DNA of 33,153 nt from an uncultured Clostridia bacterium. GTDB lineage: Bacteria > Bacillota > Clostridia > Christensenellales > Aristaeellaceae. Both the position numbers and the translations under genes were made by a program. Under the pieces are notes generated by a model. It did no database searches and was not told the origin of the DNA. It was given only the letters and a program-made list of their open reading frames with translations. Below are positions 8,096-14,865 of this stretch, one piece after another; position 1 is the stretch's first letter, and every line of letters starts with the position of its first letter. The DNA is taken from contig CAMJUL010000045.1 of the NCBI GenBank assembly GCA_946408995.1, positions 1 to 33,153 of the forward strand. Reading direction: 5' to 3'.

Positions 8096-8804
8096 ATTCG
8101 GCGATTTCCAGGGAAAGCCCCATCTCCTGGGCGAACATCGCAGCGGGGCTGTTCTCCGGGGCGCAGACGATCAGCGCCGCGGTGCATCCCTCAAAGGCGG
8201 AATCCGGAAACACGGTCACAGACGCGGGGATGTAGATCCACTGGAGCGACGAGGACGCGAAGGCCCTTTCCGGGATCGCCTCCAGGCCGTCGTACAGGCG
8301 GATGGCCTTCACGTCGGCCCCTTCAAAGGCCCCCTCCCCGAAGGGCATGTCCGGTTCCAGACGGATCTCGTTTTCCCGGGCCGCCCGTTCGTCGGACAGG
8401 GTATACACTCCGCTGTAGGCCCACTCCTCCAGAACGCCGTCGGTCACCAGCGCTTTCAGCCGCCAGGCCCCAAAGCTGCCCAGGGAGACCTCCCCCTGCA
8501 AAAGCCCGGTAACATTCCAGGAGGAGACCTCCTTTTCCTCGCCGCCCACAAGCACTTCCACCAGGGTGAATTCCGCCCGCACCGTCTCCGAATCCCCCTG
8601 ATGGGGCAGGTTGTAGCCCAGCTGGTTTCCGTCCCGAAGGGTGGTTTCAATGGTGTCGGTCGCAAGGAGGCTCTGTCCGGCCGCCTCCTCGGCACGGCCC
8701 GGTACCGGAAGCTCCGCAATCAGCCCCAGGCCCAGCAGCAGGCTGAGCGCCGCTGCGGCCACGCGTTTCCTTCCCTTGCTCCTGTCGTTCTTCTGCCTGT
8801 TCAT
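8094..8804 (-). CDS. Secreted protein with BspA-type leucine-rich repeats
   Basis: This 236-residue protein starts with a basic stretch and a hydrophobic segment (MNRQKNDRSKGRKR, then VAAAALSLLLGLGLIAELPV), a clear secretion signal. The middle is unassigned beta-rich sequence. The C-terminal part (about 165-225) has BspA-type repeat phrases (AIRLYDGLEAIPERAF, WIYIPASVTVFPDSAFEGC). The start is set at 8804 because AAAGGAG lies 10 nt upstream and the signal peptide begins there; a longer frame to 8996 overlaps the next gene and has no sense. Such repeats commonly serve surface adhesion or binding, but the ligand cannot be read from the sequence. It is the last gene of the scfA-scfB transcription unit or separately expressed; a 76-nt gap precedes it. 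Confidence 0.8.
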   Translation of the reverse strand: MNRQKNDRSKGRKRVAAAALSLLLGLGLIAELPVPGRAEEAAGQSLLATDTIETTLRDGNQLGYNLPHQGDSETVRAEFTLVEVLVGGEEKEVSSWNVTGLLQGEVSLGSFGAWRLKALVTDGVLEEWAYSGVYTLSDERAARENEIRLEPDMPFGEGAFEGADVKAIRLYDGLEAIPERAFASSSLQWIYIPASVTVFPDSAFEGCTAALIVCAPENSPAAMFAQEMGLSLEIAE

Positions 8805-8880
8805 GCCGTTTCTGCTCCTTTCTTTGATTAAAGGGTACTCGTTTTGTCCGTCTCCACCCCGCGGGACGAACCTGCGCGTG

Positions 8881-9831
8881 TTACCGCGCCCCCCCGGGAT
8901 GCTTTTTCTGCCAGGCCCGGAGGACCTCGTCCCGGGCCCGGCCAACTTTCTCCGCCGTGACCGCCTTTTTGACCGCCTTCTGCAGGCGGGGAGCATCCTC
9001 CAGCCCCTCGCACAGGAAGTTCAGCAGCTTTTTCATCCTTCCCAGGGCCACCGGATCCCCGAACCGCGCCAGGTAAGACCGGTACAGTTCCTCCAGGAAC
9101 GCGGCCATCTCCTCCCCGGAGGCCTCCCGGCCGCCCCGCAGCATCCGCCCAAGGGCCGGGTCACGCAAAAGTCCGCGTCCGATCATCACCCGCTCCTGGC
9201 CGGGGCAGGCCCGCTCAAAGGCGGAAATCTCCTCCAGGCTGAACAGGTCCCCGTTGTATACGGCCCGGCTTCCCATCCGCTCCGCCGCCTGCAGGAAAAG
9301 ATCCAGGTGCGTTTTCCCCCCGTACTGCTCCAGGGCGGTCCTCGGATGGATCACCACCCGCTCAAAAGGATACTCCGAAAGCAGGCGCAGGATCTCCCCG
9401 CTCTCCTCCGGGGAAGAAAACCCCACCCGGGTCTTGACCGAAAGGGGCAGCGGGCAGGCCGGAAACACCCGGTCGAAGAAGGCCCTCAGCGCCTTTGGGT
9501 CCTTCAGCATCGCGCTGCCGCGTCCCCGGGAAACCACCGTGGGGGCCGGGCAGCCCAGGTTCAGATCGATGCGGGGAAAGCCCCGGTCTTTCAGGACCCC
9601 GGCGGCCCATAAAAACACCTCCGGGTCCTTTGTCAGCACCTGGGGCACCGCCGGAACGCCGGCGTTCTCCCCAGGGTCCGTCTCCCGATTTTCCTTTCCC
9701 GTCAGGGAATGGGAGGCCGTCAGACGGATAAAGGGGATATAGTATTCCTCCGCCCCGCCGAAAAAGGCCCAATGGGTCCGTCGGAAGATTCCGTCCGTGA
9801 TCCCCTCCAGGGGGGCAAACAGGCATTTCAT
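8881..9831 (-). CDS. tRNA-dihydrouridine synthase family protein
   Basis: This 316-residue flavoenzyme would reduce uridine to dihydrouridine in tRNA D-loops. It opens with the Dus-type FMN-barrel start APLEGITDGIFRR. It carries the catalytic Cys in LNLGCPAPTV (C94), a VKTRVG strand, VVIHPRT and a YNGDLFS/MIGRGLL phosphate-binding end. The length fits bacterial Dus proteins. The start ATG at 9831 overlaps the stop of the upstream decarboxylase-like gene (ATGA), so translation is probably coupled; its own ribosome site is weak. The open frame extends upstream to 10533, but that part lies inside the neighbouring gene and has no Dus similarity. Confidence 0.9.
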   Translation of the reverse strand: MKCLFAPLEGITDGIFRRTHWAFFGGAEEYYIPFIRLTASHSLTGKENRETDPGENAGVPAVPQVLTKDPEVFLWAAGVLKDRGFPRIDLNLGCPAPTVVSRGRGSAMLKDPKALRAFFDRVFPACPLPLSVKTRVGFSSPEESGEILRLLSEYPFERVVIHPRTALEQYGGKTHLDLFLQAAERMGSRAVYNGDLFSLEEISAFERACPGQERVMIGRGLLRDPALGRMLRGGREASGEEMAAFLEELYRSYLARFGDPVALGRMKKLLNFLCEGLEDAPRLQKAVKKAVTAEKVGRARDEVLRAWQKKHPGGAR

Positions 9832-11165
9832 CGGACCACCCGGATCCTTTCCTGTCCATAATATGCAAGGGCCCGCAGGGCGCCCTCGCCGATCCTTTCC
9901 CCCGCCGCCACCAGGGGCACCGCCGGAGGACAGGACACCAGGGGAGACGCGCAGACCCTGCCCAGGGCACGGGACAGGGGCACCTCCTCCCAGGGGGCGA
10001 ACACCGCCTCCCGGATGGAAAGGACCTTCTCCCCCTCCTCCCAGGCAAAGGCCGGGCGGACCGCCCTGCCTTGCGGCTTTCCAAGGACCCGGACCAGCCG
10101 TTCCATCTCCTCCAAAGTATTCATGGGGGTCAGCATCAGCACCACATGGTCCCGGTCGGCATACTCGCATTCGATGCCGCCCCGGCGCAGGACCTCGGCC
10201 AGGGCCGTGCCGGAAAGGCCCTCGCAGGCGCGGAGGGTGATCTTCAGGGGGTCCGAATCCGCCGTTTCCCAGCCCGCGTCCCTGAGCCGTCCCTTGATAT
10301 GGTCCGTCCGGGCCGCGCAGGCGGCGATCTCTTCGGGCCCCGGCCCGGAAAGATACCCGTTCACCGCGTCCAGGCTGCAAAGCGTCAGGTAGGAGGGGCT
10401 GGTGGAGCCATACAGCTCCATGGCCTGGCGCGCCTCCGGGCCGAACCGGGCGTCCCCCCGGGGGGAAAGATGCAGATAGGCCGCCCCCGTCAGGGCCGGA
10501 AGGGTCTTGTGGGCCGAATCGCAGCATATCCACGCCCCCAGGTCCATGGGGTGCAGGGATCGGGGCAGAAAACGGGTATAGGCGCCGTGGGCGTTGTCCA
10601 CCATCAGGGGCGTGTCAAAGGCGTCGCAGATCCGGGCGATGCCCGCCACGTCCTGCATGCCCCCCAGGTAATCCGGACTGGTCAGATAGACCGCCGCCGC
10701 CTGCTCTTTCTCAAGCGCCGCCTTCACCTGCGCCGGGGAGACCGGGCAGGCGCACAGGGAGGCCGTCCGCCCCTCCGGCGCAAGCCACGAAACCCCGCAG
10801 TCCTCCAGGGCGCAGGCGTACAGGAAGGTCCGGTGGGCGTTCCTGGCGGCCAGGATCTTCCTTCCCCGGCCGGCGTTCGCCGCCAGGTGCACCATGGCCC
10901 GGATGCACTGGCTGGACCCTTCCGTGGAATACAGGGTCCTTGCCGTCCCAAAGAGGGCCGAGGCCGTCCGTTCGCTCTCCAATACGATCCCGGAGGCCTC
11001 GTAAAGGGAGTCCGCCCCCCGGATCTCGGTCAGGTCCCAGGGCTCCGGACCCACAAGGGGCTTTCCCTTGTGCCCCGGCATGTGCATGCGCACCATGCCG
11101 CCGGATGCGTACGCCCTGACAAAGGAGAGGACCGGCCCCTGCGCCGGCACGTTTTCACCCTTCAT
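9828..11165 (-). CDS. PLP-dependent Orn/Lys/Arg decarboxylase-like protein
   Basis: This 445-residue fold-type I PLP enzyme resembles the short SpeA/YaaO-type basic amino acid decarboxylases of Gram-positive bacteria. Motifs visible are HMPGHKGK (28-35), the aspartate site in MVDNAHGAYTRF (188-199) and the PLP lysine in CDSAHKTLPALTG (K220). A reduced C-terminal domain accounts for its length, shorter than the 480-490 residues of SpeA. The likely role is polyamine synthesis, but the substrate (Arg, Lys or Orn) cannot be read. It starts 11 nt inside the end of scfB and its stop overlaps dus, so the three genes are co-translated. Confidence 0.88.
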   Translation of the reverse strand: MKGENVPAQGPVLSFVRAYASGGMVRMHMPGHKGKPLVGPEPWDLTEIRGADSLYEASGIVLESERTASALFGTARTLYSTEGSSQCIRAMVHLAANAGRGRKILAARNAHRTFLYACALEDCGVSWLAPEGRTASLCACPVSPAQVKAALEKEQAAAVYLTSPDYLGGMQDVAGIARICDAFDTPLMVDNAHGAYTRFLPRSLHPMDLGAWICCDSAHKTLPALTGAAYLHLSPRGDARFGPEARQAMELYGSTSPSYLTLCSLDAVNGYLSGPGPEEIAACAARTDHIKGRLRDAGWETADSDPLKITLRACEGLSGTALAEVLRRGGIECEYADRDHVVLMLTPMNTLEEMERLVRVLGKPQGRAVRPAFAWEEGEKVLSIREAVFAPWEEVPLSRALGRVCASPLVSCPPAVPLVAAGERIGEGALRALAYYGQERIRVVR

Positions 11166-12534
11166 CCGCTTCCGCCGCCTGCATCATCACCGCGCACTCG
11201 ATGCGCTTTTTGAACAGCTCGCACCCGGCCTTGTACACGCCCCGGATGGAGCCCGTGGCATGATAGGCGTTGGCCGCGCAGCCGCCGGAGCAGTACATCC
11301 TGGCCCAGCAGTCCCGGCACTCCTCGCGGGCATAGGCGTTGCAGGCGCGGAATTCCTCCCGGAGGGCCGTGTTGGTGACCCCATGCCAGACGTCGCCCAT
11401 GCGGTATTTTTCCTCCCCCACGAACTGGTGGCAGGGATAGAGGTCCCCCCAGGGCGTCACCGCCATGTATTCCGTGCCGCTGCCGCAGCCGGACAGGCGC
11501 TTGTAGACGCAGGGGCCGTTTTTCAGATCCAGCATATAATGGTAGAAGGTGATGGGCCGGCCCTCCCGCCTCCTTTTGAGCATCTCCACCGCCAGGATCT
11601 CGTACTGCTCCTTGACGGTCTCGATGTCCTCCTCCGTCAGGGCCGCGCTGTCCTCCGGCGCGCAGACCACCGGCTCCATGCTCAATTCCGTAAAGCCCAG
11701 GTCCGCCATGTGGAAAACGTCCTTTGTGAAGTCCGGGTTCCTGTGGGTGAAAGTCCCCCGCATGTAGTAGTTCCTGCCGCCCCGCTTTTCCACCAGGCGT
11801 TTGAATTTTGGCACGATCACATCGTAGCTGCCGCGGCCCTGGTAGTCCACCCGCAGGGCGTCGTGGATCTCCTTCCGGCCGTCCAGGCTCAGCACCACGT
11901 TGTGGCATTCCCGGTTGGCAAAGTCAATGACCTCGTCATCGATCAGCACGCCGTTGGTGGTCAGGGTGAACCGGAAGCGTTTTCCGCAGGTCTTTTCCTT
12001 TTCCCGGGCATAGGCCACGAGCTGTTTGACCACGGCAAAATTCATCAGGGGCTCCCCGCCGAAAAAGTCCACCTCCAGGTTCCGGCGGCTGCCGGAATGG
12101 GCCACCAGAAAATCCAGGGCCTGCCTGCCTACCTCAAAGGACATCAGCGCCCGCTCCCCCCGGTACCGGCCCTGGCTGGCAAAGCAGTAGGCGCAGTTCA
12201 GGTTGCAGGTATGGGCCACGTGCAGGCAAAGGGCCTTGACCACGTCGCCGGAGCGTTCCTTCAAGGTGCCCGCCTTTTCCGCAAAGGTATCCGGACTGAA
12301 AAGCTTTCCCTGGTCCCGGAGGGCCCGCACGTCCCCGATGCAGGCGCGGACCTCCTCTTCCGTCACGTCCGGCCGCGCCGCATACTTTGAGACCATGCTC
12401 GATACGATCTCCTCCTCCGGAGTGCCTTCAAACAGGGCGATGATGTCATAGGCCACATCGTCCACCACGTGGACCGCGCCGGAGCAGGTATCCATGACGA
12501 TGTTGTAGCCGTTGAGCCGATACTGGTGAACCAT
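11155..12534 (-). CDS. scfB: SCIFF peptide maturase, radical SAM/SPASM thioether-forming enzyme
   Basis: The 459-residue enzyme installs a thioether (ranthipeptide) cross-link in the SCIFF peptide encoded just upstream. The radical SAM cluster motif is CNLNCAYC preceded by HT (C110, C114, C117). A DFFGGEPLMN motif follows. The C-terminal SPASM region carries the Cys pattern GPCVYKRLSGCGSG, LYPCHQF, and EECRDCWARMYCSGGCAANAY. The N-terminal part (1-90) is the RRE-like peptide recognition region known for this family. The start has GAAGGAGG with good spacing. It is separated from scfA by a hairpin that may lower its expression relative to the peptide. Confidence 0.95.
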   Translation of the reverse strand: MVHQYRLNGYNIVMDTCSGAVHVVDDVAYDIIALFEGTPEEEIVSSMVSKYAARPDVTEEEVRACIGDVRALRDQGKLFSPDTFAEKAGTLKERSGDVVKALCLHVAHTCNLNCAYCFASQGRYRGERALMSFEVGRQALDFLVAHSGSRRNLEVDFFGGEPLMNFAVVKQLVAYAREKEKTCGKRFRFTLTTNGVLIDDEVIDFANRECHNVVLSLDGRKEIHDALRVDYQGRGSYDVIVPKFKRLVEKRGGRNYYMRGTFTHRNPDFTKDVFHMADLGFTELSMEPVVCAPEDSAALTEEDIETVKEQYEILAVEMLKRRREGRPITFYHYMLDLKNGPCVYKRLSGCGSGTEYMAVTPWGDLYPCHQFVGEEKYRMGDVWHGVTNTALREEFRACNAYAREECRDCWARMYCSGGCAANAYHATGSIRGVYKAGCELFKKRIECAVMMQAAEADEG

Positions 12535-12557
12535 TGAGCCTCCTTCAAACGGACTGA

Positions 12558-12587
12558 AAAGAGGCGGTCCTGACAGGCCGCCTCTTT
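12558..12587 (-). terminator. Attenuator-like hairpin between scfA and scfB
   Basis: AAAGAGGCGG (12558-12567) pairs with CCGCCTCTTT (12578-12587), with a further CCT/AGG pairing inside the loop. On the minus strand the 3' arm ends in TTTT. It lies between the scfA stop (12616) and the scfB start (12534). Partial termination here would give many peptide transcripts and fewer maturase transcripts. Confidence 0.75.
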
Positions 12588-12615
12588 CATCCGGGGATCC
12601 TCCCCTTTTCCGGCA

Positions 12616-12762
12616 TTATTTCCGGTCGTTCTCGCACTTCTGGTTGGCTACGCCGCAGGAAGTCTTGCAGGCGCTCTGGCAGCTGGTCTGGCATTCGCCG
12701 CATCCGCCGTTCTTGGCGCTCTCGCACAGATCCCGGGTTTCCAGCGTTTTGATTCTTTCCAT
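12616..12762 (-). CDS. scfA: SCIFF ranthipeptide precursor
   Basis: A 48-residue Cys-rich peptide, substrate of the adjacent maturase. The core GGCGECQTSCQSACKTSC (19-36) is the SCIFF signature, with C21, C24, C28, C32, C36 and C43 as the six expected cysteines. A seventh, C13, lies in the leader-like part (TRDLCESAKNGG). The ATG at 12762 is chosen because GGGAG lies 10 nt upstream; another ATG at 12771 sits too close to that site. It has its own promoter and is the first gene of the unit. SCIFF is nearly universal in Clostridia and is thought to be a regulatory or signalling peptide, but its role is not settled. Confidence 0.95.
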   Translation of the reverse strand: MERIKTLETRDLCESAKNGGCGECQTSCQSACKTSCGVANQKCENDRK

Positions 12763-12821
12763 TTTTTGCATTCTCCCATTCTTGTATTTGGTACGGAAAA
12801 ATCCGCGCACTTCCGGATTTG

Positions 12822-12850
12822 ATACTAACATCAAACCTACGCAAAGTCAA
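12822..12850 (-). promoter_or_regulatory. Sigma-A promoter of scfA
   Basis: Read on the minus strand, TTGACT (12845-12850) is followed after 17 bp by TAGTAT (12822-12827). It lies 60 nt upstream of the scfA start, directly after the stop of the HAD-like gene. Confidence 0.8.
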
Positions 12851-12853
12851 GGC

Positions 12854-13189
12854 CTATCTTCGCCCGCGCTCCGGCTCCCCCGGGTCCGGAAAGCCTTCGA
12901 GCCTGCGGATCCGGGCCACCCGCTGGAGGACCTTTTCCTTCCAGGGGTCATCCTGGGCGTTCAGCTGATAGGCGCGGAAGCCGAACTGGGCCGCGGAGGT
13001 GCAGATGACCTCCTCGTCATCAATGTGCAGGGAGATAGGATACCGGTTCGGCAGCTTCTGCGGGAGCACGGTCTTATGGCCCCGCTGGACCTCCCGCAGG
13101 TGCCGGTGGCCGTTGACGATGCCGTCAAAGCGGACCCCGCAGAGCCGAAAAAGCCGCCGGATATACCCCTCCGAGCGGAAAAAAGACAT
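12854..13189 (-). CDS. Small HAD-like protein, probably only the C-terminal part of the fold
   Basis: A 111-residue protein. The stretch ISLHIDDEEVICTSAAQFGFRAYQL looks like the acidic motif IV region of a HAD phosphatase followed by the last Rossmann strand. No DxDxT nucleophile motif is present, so it is unlikely to be a complete phosphatase. No convincing ribosome site precedes the ATG. The stop of the upstream Mbeg1-like gene, one CGC codon and this ATG are all in the same frame, so expression probably relies on termination-reinitiation or readthrough. The HAD assignment is tentative; it could be a conserved hypothetical protein. Confidence 0.5.
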   Translation of the reverse strand: MSFFRSEGYIRRLFRLCGVRFDGIVNGHRHLREVQRGHKTVLPQKLPNRYPISLHIDDEEVICTSAAQFGFRAYQLNAQDDPWKEKVLQRVARIRRLEGFPDPGEPERGRR

Positions 13190-13192
13190 GCG

Positions 13193-14818
13193 TCAACTTT
13201 TTGCCGGGGCCCGCCTCTCCCTGGCCCGCAGGATCCAGATGGACAGGAAATGCCCCAGGGCATACACCGCCGTAAGCGCTCCCAGGACCAGAAAGAAGGG
13301 CGCCTCGCCGGACACGGGCAAAAACAGCAGGCCAAACCCCGCCAGGGAAATACAGTTGCTGATCACCCGGTCAAAGATGCGCATCCCCCTGTGCCCCGGC
13401 TCCTCCCGGGAGGCCGTCAGGATCAGGGAACCCATATAGACCACCACAAAGCCGAACAGCACCGTACCAAAGACCTCCAGGGCCCCTTTCTTGAGCAAAA
13501 GCACCGCCAGGAACAGCAGCATGGTCTGGCAAAGGGTGACCCGGGAGCGGTGCAGGGTAAAATCCCATCCGCTGCTCCGCAGGCGTTTTACGGTCAGCAC
13601 CGTCTCTGCCGCGGTCATCCCAGCCGCGGCCACGGCCAGCATCCCCAGGATCCAGGAGTGGGAAGACACCATCAGGGCGCAGCCAAAGAGCAGGAGGGCC
13701 GCATAGCGTACCGTCCGGCTCCTGGACAGGTACTCAAGAAGGCCCATGGCATGGAAACGGTCCAATTCGTCCTCGAAAATCAATCGGATCCCAAGGCGCA
13801 TCCCTACCCTGCGGCTGTCCGCGCTCGCGTCCATCAGGCCCAGGACCACCGACTCCAGGGAGCTTTTTTTCACCGCCCCGGACAGGGTCGTTTCTCCGTT
13901 CCGCCCCAGGGCCTCAAACAGCTCCTCCGTCAGTTTTTTCCTTTCCTCCATGTCGACCCCCGAAAGCCAATGGGCGACGGAACGGGACAATTCCACGCTC
14001 TCCGCCGTATGGCCGGAGGCCATAAGGGGCCCGCCGGGCCCCACGCCCCAGCCGGTCAGGGCATGCTGCATGATCCCCTCCCCGTCCGAACGGACCACCC
14101 GGGTGTCCGTCAGCTTTACGTCGAACAGCCGTCCCACCAGGCAGTATTCCGGCAGCAGCCGCACGGTCTTTGGGTCCGCCCGGCCGATCAGGTCCGTGGA
14201 GAGCACCTCCGGACAAAAACCCGGCCCGTCCAGCACATGCACCTGGCAGATGCTTTCAAAGGCCTCGTCCCCGCAGGTACAGGCGGCATACAGGGCCAGG
14301 TTCCCGCCCTTGGAGTGCCCGCCCACATACATCCGCCTGCCGGGCCGGACCTGCTCCTCCAGATAAGCCCGGGCCTTTTTCTGGGCCAGGGTCTCCGTAA
14401 AGGAGAGCATAAAATCCTCTTTCCATCCGTCCAGGGTATCATCCGTCCCGCGAAAGGCCACATAGACCGTGGAGGCGTCCAGATGGAACAGAAGGGCCGC
14501 GAACTGCAGCGATTTTTCCCTGTCGTGCTCGTCCGCGCAGTCGGAAAGCACAAGCTCCCCGAAGCGGCGGGATTCCGCGGCCGCCTTCATCAGACGCTCG
14601 CTTTCCTCCAGGGACCCGAAGGCGGAGGCCCCTTTCTCCCCCCGGGCAGCCCAGGCCTCATACACGGCGCGGAAAGTCCTGCTTTCCCCCCTGCCCGGAA
14701 GGGTCCTCTCCTCCAGATAACTCATCTGGCACAGCACCAGCGCGTCGTTCAGGCAGAAGGGCTCCTGCTCAAAGGAGCGGTCCCCCCGCCAGCGGATATA
14801 ATCGATGATATGATCCAT
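13193..14818 (-). CDS. Mbeg1-like (DUF2974-type) hydrolase with six TM helices
   Basis: The N-terminal 300 residues of this 541-residue protein form an alpha/beta hydrolase-like domain with VAFRGTDDTLDGWKEDF (120-136) and a serine elbow GHSKGG (167-172, S169), as in the Mbeg1/DUF2974 group of lipase-like proteins. The C-terminal third has about six hydrophobic segments (about 370-530), an unusual membrane extension. The ribosome site is AAAGGA 4 nt before the ATG. It follows addB by 47 nt and is probably cotranscribed with it. The substrate is unknown; the class 3 lipase-like motif suggests lipid or ester hydrolysis at the membrane. Confidence 0.8.
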   Translation of the reverse strand: MDHIIDYIRWRGDRSFEQEPFCLNDALVLCQMSYLEERTLPGRGESRTFRAVYEAWAARGEKGASAFGSLEESERLMKAAAESRRFGELVLSDCADEHDREKSLQFAALLFHLDASTVYVAFRGTDDTLDGWKEDFMLSFTETLAQKKARAYLEEQVRPGRRMYVGGHSKGGNLALYAACTCGDEAFESICQVHVLDGPGFCPEVLSTDLIGRADPKTVRLLPEYCLVGRLFDVKLTDTRVVRSDGEGIMQHALTGWGVGPGGPLMASGHTAESVELSRSVAHWLSGVDMEERKKLTEELFEALGRNGETTLSGAVKKSSLESVVLGLMDASADSRRVGMRLGIRLIFEDELDRFHAMGLLEYLSRSRTVRYAALLLFGCALMVSSHSWILGMLAVAAAGMTAAETVLTVKRLRSSGWDFTLHRSRVTLCQTMLLFLAVLLLKKGALEVFGTVLFGFVVVYMGSLILTASREEPGHRGMRIFDRVISNCISLAGFGLLFLPVSGEAPFFLVLGALTAVYALGHFLSIWILRARERRAPAKS

Positions 14819-14865
14819 GGTTCCTTTCTTTCCGCCCTGCGCCGGAGGCGTTTCCCTTTCTGCAT

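Noticed and set aside
9832-10533. N-terminal extension of the dihydrouridine synthase frame
   Set aside because: It lies inside the decarboxylase-like gene and reads as Gly/Pro-rich shadow; the FMN-barrel start APLEGITD begins right after the ATG at 9831.
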